Assembly: GCA_023145955.1 (NCBI GenBank)
Contig: JAGLDA010000134.1
Span: 1-9,739, forward strand
Direction: 5' to 3'
Length of the DNA: 9,739 bases
Source of the DNA: Bacteroidales bacterium
GTDB taxonomy: Bacteria; Bacteroidota; Bacteroidia; Bacteroidales; UBA1556
In this document: in pieces, positions 6,635 to 9,739 of the stretch
How the letters are laid out: the number at the start of each line of letters is the position of its first letter
Position numbering within the stretch: the stretch's first letter is position 1
Notes under the pieces: model-generated
What the model saw: the letters and a program-made list of their open reading frames with translations, nothing else
Told to the model about the DNA's origin: nothing
Databases searched by the model: none
Program-made: the position numbers and the translations under genes

Positions 6635-8191
6635 ATGTTTAAAGGACATCCTAAAGGACTGATTGCTGCTGCCCTAGCTAATATGGGTGAGCGATTCGGC
6701 TTTTACACAATGATGGCTATTTTAGTCTTATTTTTACAAGCTAAGTTTGGGTTAAACGGAGAAGACTCTGGTTATATCTATTCAACTTTTTATGCTTTAA
6801 TTTATGTTTTATCACTTGTTGGTGGTATTATTGCTGACCGTACTGGAAAATATAAAGGTACAATAATGACAGGACTTATTGTTATGTCGTTAGGTTATGT
6901 TATGATGTCTATTCCATCAGCTGTAACTTCTGATAATAGAAGTTTCTTACTTATTATGACAATTGTATCACTATTTACAATTGCCTTTGGTAATGGACTT
7001 TTTAAAGGAAACCTACAGGCTTTAGTTGGTCAAATGTATGATAATCCTAAGTATACCGCTATGCGTGATTCAGGATTCTCTTTATTCTATATGTTTATAA
7101 ATGTGGGTGCAATTTTCGCTCCTTTTACAGCTGTTGGTGTTCGTAACTGGTGGTTAGGTGATAATGGATTTGGTTATAATGCCGATCTTCCTGAGCTTTG
7201 CCATGCTTATAACGATGGAACTATTTCTGAAGCGGCTACTCAGTCTTTTCAAAAAATGGCCGATACTGCTACTCTCAGCGGGCAACCGGTTGCTGATTTA
7301 GGTGTTTTTGCTGATACATATTTAAATGTATTTGTTACAGGATTCCATTATGCGTTTGCAGTTGCAATTGGCGCGATGGCTATTTCTTTCCTTGTATGGA
7401 TAATGAATAAGAAATCTTTCCCTAATCCTCAAAGTAGTTCTGAACGCGCTGAAGCTGCGGCTAAAGGCGAAGTTACTATGATGGATATTAAAGAAGTTAA
7501 GCAACGTATGTATGCTTTATTTGCTGTATTTGGCGTTGTGATTTTCTTCTGGTTTTCTTTCCATCAAAATGGTCTTACACTTACTTTCTTTGCGAAAGAT
7601 TATACTGACCTTTCAATAATGTCGGTTAATATATTTGGTACTCAAATCCAGGGTGCTGAACTGTTTCAGTCAATAAACCCTTTCTTTGTAGTTTTCTTAA
7701 CTCCTATTATTGTAGGGCTATTTGGCTGGTTGCGTAATAGAGGCATTGAGCCTTCTACTCCTAAGAAAATTGCCATAGGTATGGGAATTGCTTCTTTAGG
7801 TTTTGTTATTATGACTATGGGCTCTATGGACCTTCCTTTATTTAGTGAGATTAGCCCTAAGGTTGGAGGAACACCACTTGATCAAGCTTTAAAAGTTACA
7901 CCTTTCTTACTTCTAGGAACTTACTTTGTTCTTACTGTTGCTGAGCTATTTATTAGCCCATTAGGTATCTCATTTGTTTCTAAAGTTGCTCCACCTCAAT
8001 ACCAAGGCCTTATGCAAGGTATGTGGTTAGGTGCTACAGCTGTAGGTAATCAATTATTATTTATTGGTGCTATCCTTTATGAGTCTATTCCTATTTGGAT
8101 GACATGGACAGTTTTTGTTGGAGCTACAGCAATGTCGATGTTTATGATGTTATTTATGGTAAAATGGCTAGAGAGAGTTGCTAAAGATTAG
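6635..8191 (+). CDS. POT-family (PTR2) proton-coupled peptide transporter
   Basis: A 518-residue inner-membrane transporter of the proton-dependent oligopeptide family, which imports di- and tripeptides with protons. The N-terminus MFKGHPKGL and the segment ANMGERFGFY mark the Bacteroidota branch. The PTR2 signature is seen as LFYMFINVGAIFAP (150-163). Lys124 in LFKGN matches the TM4 lysine, and Glu437 in AELFISPLG matches the TM10 glutamate important for peptide binding. The TM1 motif, normally ExxER, reads NMGER (16-20): the first Glu is Asn. A long hydrophilic insert (about 171-230) lies between two membrane segments. Seven of the ten arginine codons are CGN, which may point to good expression. 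It is transcribed divergently from the mannosidase operon, has its own -7 box (6570-6577) and ends in a strong terminator (8211-8245), so it is monocistronic. The exact substrate is unproven. Confidence 0.93.
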   Translation: MFKGHPKGLIAAALANMGERFGFYTMMAILVLFLQAKFGLNGEDSGYIYSTFYALIYVLSLVGGIIADRTGKYKGTIMTGLIVMSLGYVMMSIPSAVTSDNRSFLLIMTIVSLFTIAFGNGLFKGNLQALVGQMYDNPKYTAMRDSGFSLFYMFINVGAIFAPFTAVGVRNWWLGDNGFGYNADLPELCHAYNDGTISEAATQSFQKMADTATLSGQPVADLGVFADTYLNVFVTGFHYAFAVAIGAMAISFLVWIMNKKSFPNPQSSSERAEAAAKGEVTMMDIKEVKQRMYALFAVFGVVIFFWFSFHQNGLTLTFFAKDYTDLSIMSVNIFGTQIQGAELFQSINPFFVVFLTPIIVGLFGWLRNRGIEPSTPKKIAIGMGIASLGFVIMTMGSMDLPLFSEISPKVGGTPLDQALKVTPFLLLGTYFVLTVAELFISPLGISFVSKVAPPQYQGLMQGMWLGATAVGNQLLFIGAILYESIPIWMTWTVFVGATAMSMFMMLFMVKWLERVAKD

Positions 8192-8210
8192 TAACAATTA
8201 AAATATATTG

Positions 8211-8245
8211 AAAGCCTCTAAAACATTTGTTTTAGAGGCTTTTTT
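8211..8245 (+). terminator. Intrinsic terminator of the POT gene
   Basis: AAAGCCTCTAAAAC (8211-8224) and GTTTTAGAGGCTTT (8229-8242) form a perfect 14-base stem with the loop ATTT, running into a T-tract (8240-8245). It starts 19 bases after the POT stop codon. The A-rich left side could also let it work in the opposite direction. Confidence 0.93.
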
Positions 8246-8631
8246 GTTTTATATAGCCTGATTATTGTTGCATTGATTACTGAGATTATTGACCAAATGG
8301 GTTTGAGAATTAAATATACAAAAGGTAAGATATAGCGCTTAAAAATATTCAAATTATTGAAGATACAATAACAAAAAATAATTGGATATTCCGGAGAATA
8401 TAGTATTAAGACTATTGCAGTATTAGATGAATATTGGTACTCTTAAATATTTTATTATCCTAAAGTTAATTTAATTAGACTAAAAAATACTGGTATAGTA
8501 TTTTTTGGATTCTTATTAATGTATGAGTAAAGACGTATAATGTTTCTTAAACCGTTAACTTTTTTTATGGCATGGAAGTTGTTTTAATTAATGCACAGCT
8601 AAAATTTATTATAATTAATAAAATACAAAAA
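8246..8631. other. AT-rich intergenic region before the beta-barrel gene
   Basis: No gene is supported here. It holds two inverted repeats, ATATTC/GAATAT around CGGA (8386-8401) and a longer one at 8482-8506. Short open stretches on the plus strand in different frames (about 8247-8328 and 8371-8445) read like protein but have stops between them and no starts, so they could be decayed coding sequence or chance. No exact TAnnTTTG box was found for the downstream gene; the nearest are TAACTTTT (8557-8564) and an off-by-one TATTTTTTG (8499-8507). Confidence 0.5.
8482..8506. repeat. Perfect 10-base-arm inverted repeat upstream of the beta-barrel gene
   Basis: AAAAAATACT (8482-8491) and AGTATTTTTT (8497-8506) flank the spacer GGTAT. 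The stem is almost all A-T, so it would be a weak terminator. Lying about 125 bases before the start at 8632, it could be an operator or a promoter-proximal site. Confidence 0.45.
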
Positions 8632-9219
8632 ATGAAAAAGTTACTATTAGTACTATTGGGTATTTCCATGTCTTGTTTTTTAATTGCTCAAGAGACAGTA
8701 AAACAAAAAGAAATTGGATTAATTTTTAATGATTTTAATAATTTTGGAATGGCATTTAAGATTGGAACCAATAAATCTATGTGGAGGTTTAATACGTTAA
8801 TGCTTTCTGGGAATCAAATGAATTATAAAAGAGATAGCGTGACTGACTGGCGTAATGATATTAGTTTTGATATTAGAGTTGGTAAAGAGTTTCGAAAAAA
8901 TATTGTCGATAATTTTGATTTTAGATACGGAACTGATTTATTATTTAGATATGCTACATCTCAATATGTTAATAGTGCAGCGCAAAAAAGAATAATATAT
9001 AATTTTGGTGTTAATCTTGTATTTGGCTTTGATTATGTTATTAACGATAAGATTGTTTTAGGGGCCGAGATGTTACCGAGCTTTGTTTATTCTAAAGGAG
9101 TAACTGTGGAAAAACGTTATGTAAATAATAAGTTAGAAGAGATTGAAAGTGATATTTCAGGTTTTAATTATGGTTTATCAAATACTTCAGTTTTATTATA
9201 TGTAGCATATCGCTTTTAA
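8632..9219 (+). CDS. Small secreted outer-membrane beta-barrel-like protein, function unknown
   Basis: A 195-residue protein with a clear signal peptide (MKK, a Leu-rich core, then LIAQ with likely cleavage near residue 19 or 20). The mature part of about 175 residues shows alternating polar and hydrophobic stretches, for example WRFNTLML, DISFDIRVGKEF, IIYNFGVNLVFGFDYV and SVLLYVAYRF. Together with the terminal aromatic residue this is typical of a small outer-membrane beta-barrel of roughly eight strands, similar to the OmpW/OmpA-like barrels common in Bacteroidota. No enzyme motif is seen. An upstream in-frame ATG at 8572 would add 20 residues ahead of the signal peptide and hide it, so 8632 (in AAAATGAAAAAG) is preferred. 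The gene stands alone, with a long AT-rich leader region and its own terminator (9257-9288). The barrel assignment is likely; the function is unknown. Confidence 0.75.
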   Translation: MKKLLLVLLGISMSCFLIAQETVKQKEIGLIFNDFNNFGMAFKIGTNKSMWRFNTLMLSGNQMNYKRDSVTDWRNDISFDIRVGKEFRKNIVDNFDFRYGTDLLFRYATSQYVNSAAQKRIIYNFGVNLVFGFDYVINDKIVLGAEMLPSFVYSKGVTVEKRYVNNKLEEIESDISGFNYGLSNTSVLLYVAYRF

Positions 9220-9256
9220 ATAATAAAACTAAACTATTACTATCAAATATAACTAG

Positions 9257-9288
9257 ACCTCCTAAAACATTATTTTTGGGAGGTTTTT
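9257..9288 (+). terminator. Intrinsic terminator of the beta-barrel gene
   Basis: ACCTCCTAAAA (9257-9267) pairs with TTTTGGGAGGT (9274-9284), an 11-base stem with one T-G wobble and the loop CATTAT, followed by a T-tract. It starts 37 bases after the stop codon. It resembles the POT terminator in layout: a G+C base, an A/T upper stem and T's. Confidence 0.88.
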
Positions 9289-9324
9289 GTTTTACAGAAT
9301 CCTAATAAGTATATTTTATTTTAA

Positions 9325-9483
9325 AAATATTTTTCTGCACAATCAAATGCAGTGGAAGGTATTGCTACTATTAAACTAAAAGATGATGGTGCTTTGTTTG
9401 TAAAAAATAGTATAATAAAATCGAGAAAGTGTTCAATAAATAGTAAAAACTGGACAGATAGCCAATATTTGTCCAGTTTTTGA
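9325..9483 (+). pseudogene. Possible 3' remnant of a coding sequence
   Basis: A 52-codon open stretch without any ATG, preceded directly by a stop (9322-9324) and ending at TGA (9481-9483), contains a protein-like segment AVEGIATIKLKDDGALFVKN. It lies in a non-coding stretch rich in repeats and its end runs into the inverted repeat at 9445-9481. It may be a relic of a displaced gene or mobile element, or chance. No family was recognised. The overlapping minus-strand frame (61 codons) looks worse, being rich in Phe and Ile with no motif. Confidence 0.2.
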
Positions 9484-9530
9484 TAGTTTTTTATGCACCT
9501 GTTCAATATTTATAAAAAATTGGACAGATA
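9431..9530. repeat. Direct repeat of 30 bases with a 70-base period (GTTCAATA...TGGACAGATA)
   Basis: Bases 9431-9460 and 9501-9530 match at 25 of 30 positions. Both begin GTTCAATA and end TGGACAGATA, with identical internal spacing. An inverted third copy of the TGGACA part lies between them (9470-9481). Such an arrangement fits the end of a decayed insertion sequence or a small non-autonomous element, but no transposase is visible. Confidence 0.55.
9445..9481. repeat. Perfect 12-base-arm inverted repeat inside the repeat cluster
   Basis: AAAAACTGGACA (9445-9456) and TGTCCAGTTTTT (9470-9481) flank a 13-base spacer. The right arm also pairs with AAAAATTGGACA (9515-9526) at 11 of 12 positions. 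The stem ends in A/T tracts on both sides and could act as a weak bidirectional terminator, yet the repeated TGGACA unit points more to a mobile-element end. Confidence 0.6.
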
Positions 9531-9563
9531 TATTAATATTATCATATAGTAATAATTGTTCCT

Positions 9564-9606
9564 TGTTTGTTGTTATTGTTGAATAAGAAACACCAAACAA
9601 CAAACA
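9564..9606. repeat. Inverted repeat after the radical-SAM gene
   Basis: TGTTTGTTGTT (9564-9574) and AACAACAAACA (9596-9606) are perfect 11-base arms with a 21-base spacer. On the minus strand it begins nine bases after the stop codon of the gene at 9615, so it could form a hairpin in the 3' end of that transcript. It lacks a T-tract and a G+C-rich stem, so it is at best a poor intrinsic terminator. Confidence 0.45.
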
Positions 9607-9614
9607 CGAAACCC

Positions 9615-9739
9615 TTAAAATTCTTCAATAATATTATAAACAGAATCTCTTTCAACAGCTTTACGACCAACCTGTTCAATCATTTTTACCATATCATTGG
9701 TTGTCATGCTAGGTGATTGATCTTCAGCTCCTGCAAGTG
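9615..9739 (-). CDS. mqnE: C-terminal fragment of a radical-SAM enzyme, probably aminofutalosine synthase
   Basis: Only the last 40 residues are in the window; the gene continues to the right. They read LAGAEDQSPSMTT, then NDMVKMIEQVGRKAVERDSVYN, and end IIEEF. The pattern of an AGA motif, a short helix, then GR-x-x-VERD-x-x-YN is what I recall from the C-terminus of MqnE, the radical-SAM enzyme that joins 3-[(1-carboxyvinyl)oxy]benzoate and SAM to make aminofutalosine in the futalosine route to menaquinone. Related enzymes (MqnC, CofH) end differently as far as I recall but cannot be excluded from 40 residues. The catalytic CxxxCxxC cluster lies outside the window. The reading frame and stop are clear; the name is a moderate-confidence recognition. 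Confidence 0.6.
   Translation of the reverse strand, partial: LAGAEDQSPSMTTNDMVKMIEQVGRKAVERDSVYNIIEEF

Noticed and set aside
8572..8631. Upstream in-frame start for the beta-barrel protein
   Set aside because: It would put 20 extra residues ahead of a textbook signal peptide beginning MKKLLLVLLG.
9321..9506. Minus-strand open frame of 61 codons
   Set aside because: It overlaps the inverted and direct repeats, has AT-driven composition (Phe, Ile, Leu) and no motif.
9431..9530. CRISPR-like repeat pattern
   Set aside because: There are only two imperfect direct copies plus an inverted one, with no regular repeat-spacer array and no cas genes.

Overview
The window looks like AT-rich chromosomal DNA (about one third G+C by eye) from a member of the Bacteroidota. 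The signs are promoter-like TAnnTTTG (-7) boxes, no clear Shine-Dalgarno sequences, a GH92 mannosidase lipoprotein, a GluP-type sugar permease of the FHS family, a Bacteroidota-type POT transporter beginning MFKGHPKG, and a likely futalosine-pathway menaquinone enzyme at the right edge. No SusC/SusD pair, rRNA, tRNA or CRISPR array is visible. It reads mostly as an ordinary metabolic region with several interesting non-coding segments.

Layout from left to right. (1) The first 303 bases are the N-terminal part of a secreted Asp-box (BNR/sialidase-fold) protein on the minus strand, with a promoter-like box at 430-437. (2) A 398-base gap follows, holding a short G+C-rich island (499-565) unlike its surroundings. 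(3) 702-1892 (minus) encodes a COG1373-type AAA ATPase with a DUF4143 tail whose nuclease-like active site looks degenerate. Its upstream region carries nested palindromes. (4) 2064-6408 (minus) is a two-gene unit: the upstream GluP/FucP-type sugar symporter and, 25 bases later, a GH92 alpha-mannosidase lipoprotein with a C-terminal discoidin-like domain. (5) A 226-base divergent intergenic region holds a perfect 8+3+8 palindrome, a 10-base direct repeat spaced 41 bases apart, and a -7 box for the rightward gene. (6) 6635-8191 (plus) is a POT-family peptide transporter closed by a strong intrinsic terminator. (7) A 440-base gap is followed by a small secreted beta-barrel-like protein (8632-9219, plus) with its own terminator. 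(8) 9289-9614 is non-coding or relic sequence with a cluster of TGGACAGATA repeats. (9) The last 125 bases are the C-terminus of a radical-SAM enzyme, probably MqnE, on the minus strand.

How the genes fit together. The GH92 enzyme would release mannose at the cell surface or in the periplasm, and the co-transcribed symporter would carry the sugar across the inner membrane, forming a compact mannose-scavenging unit without its own outer-membrane receptor. The divergent POT transporter could share its regulatory region and would import di- and tripeptides, which suggests (inference) joint use of glycoprotein sugar and peptide. The ATPase, the beta-barrel protein and the Asp-box protein show no clear functional link to this unit. 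No novel multi-gene system could be demonstrated. The most interesting signals are the palindromic control regions, the TGGACAGATA repeat cluster and the G+C-rich island.
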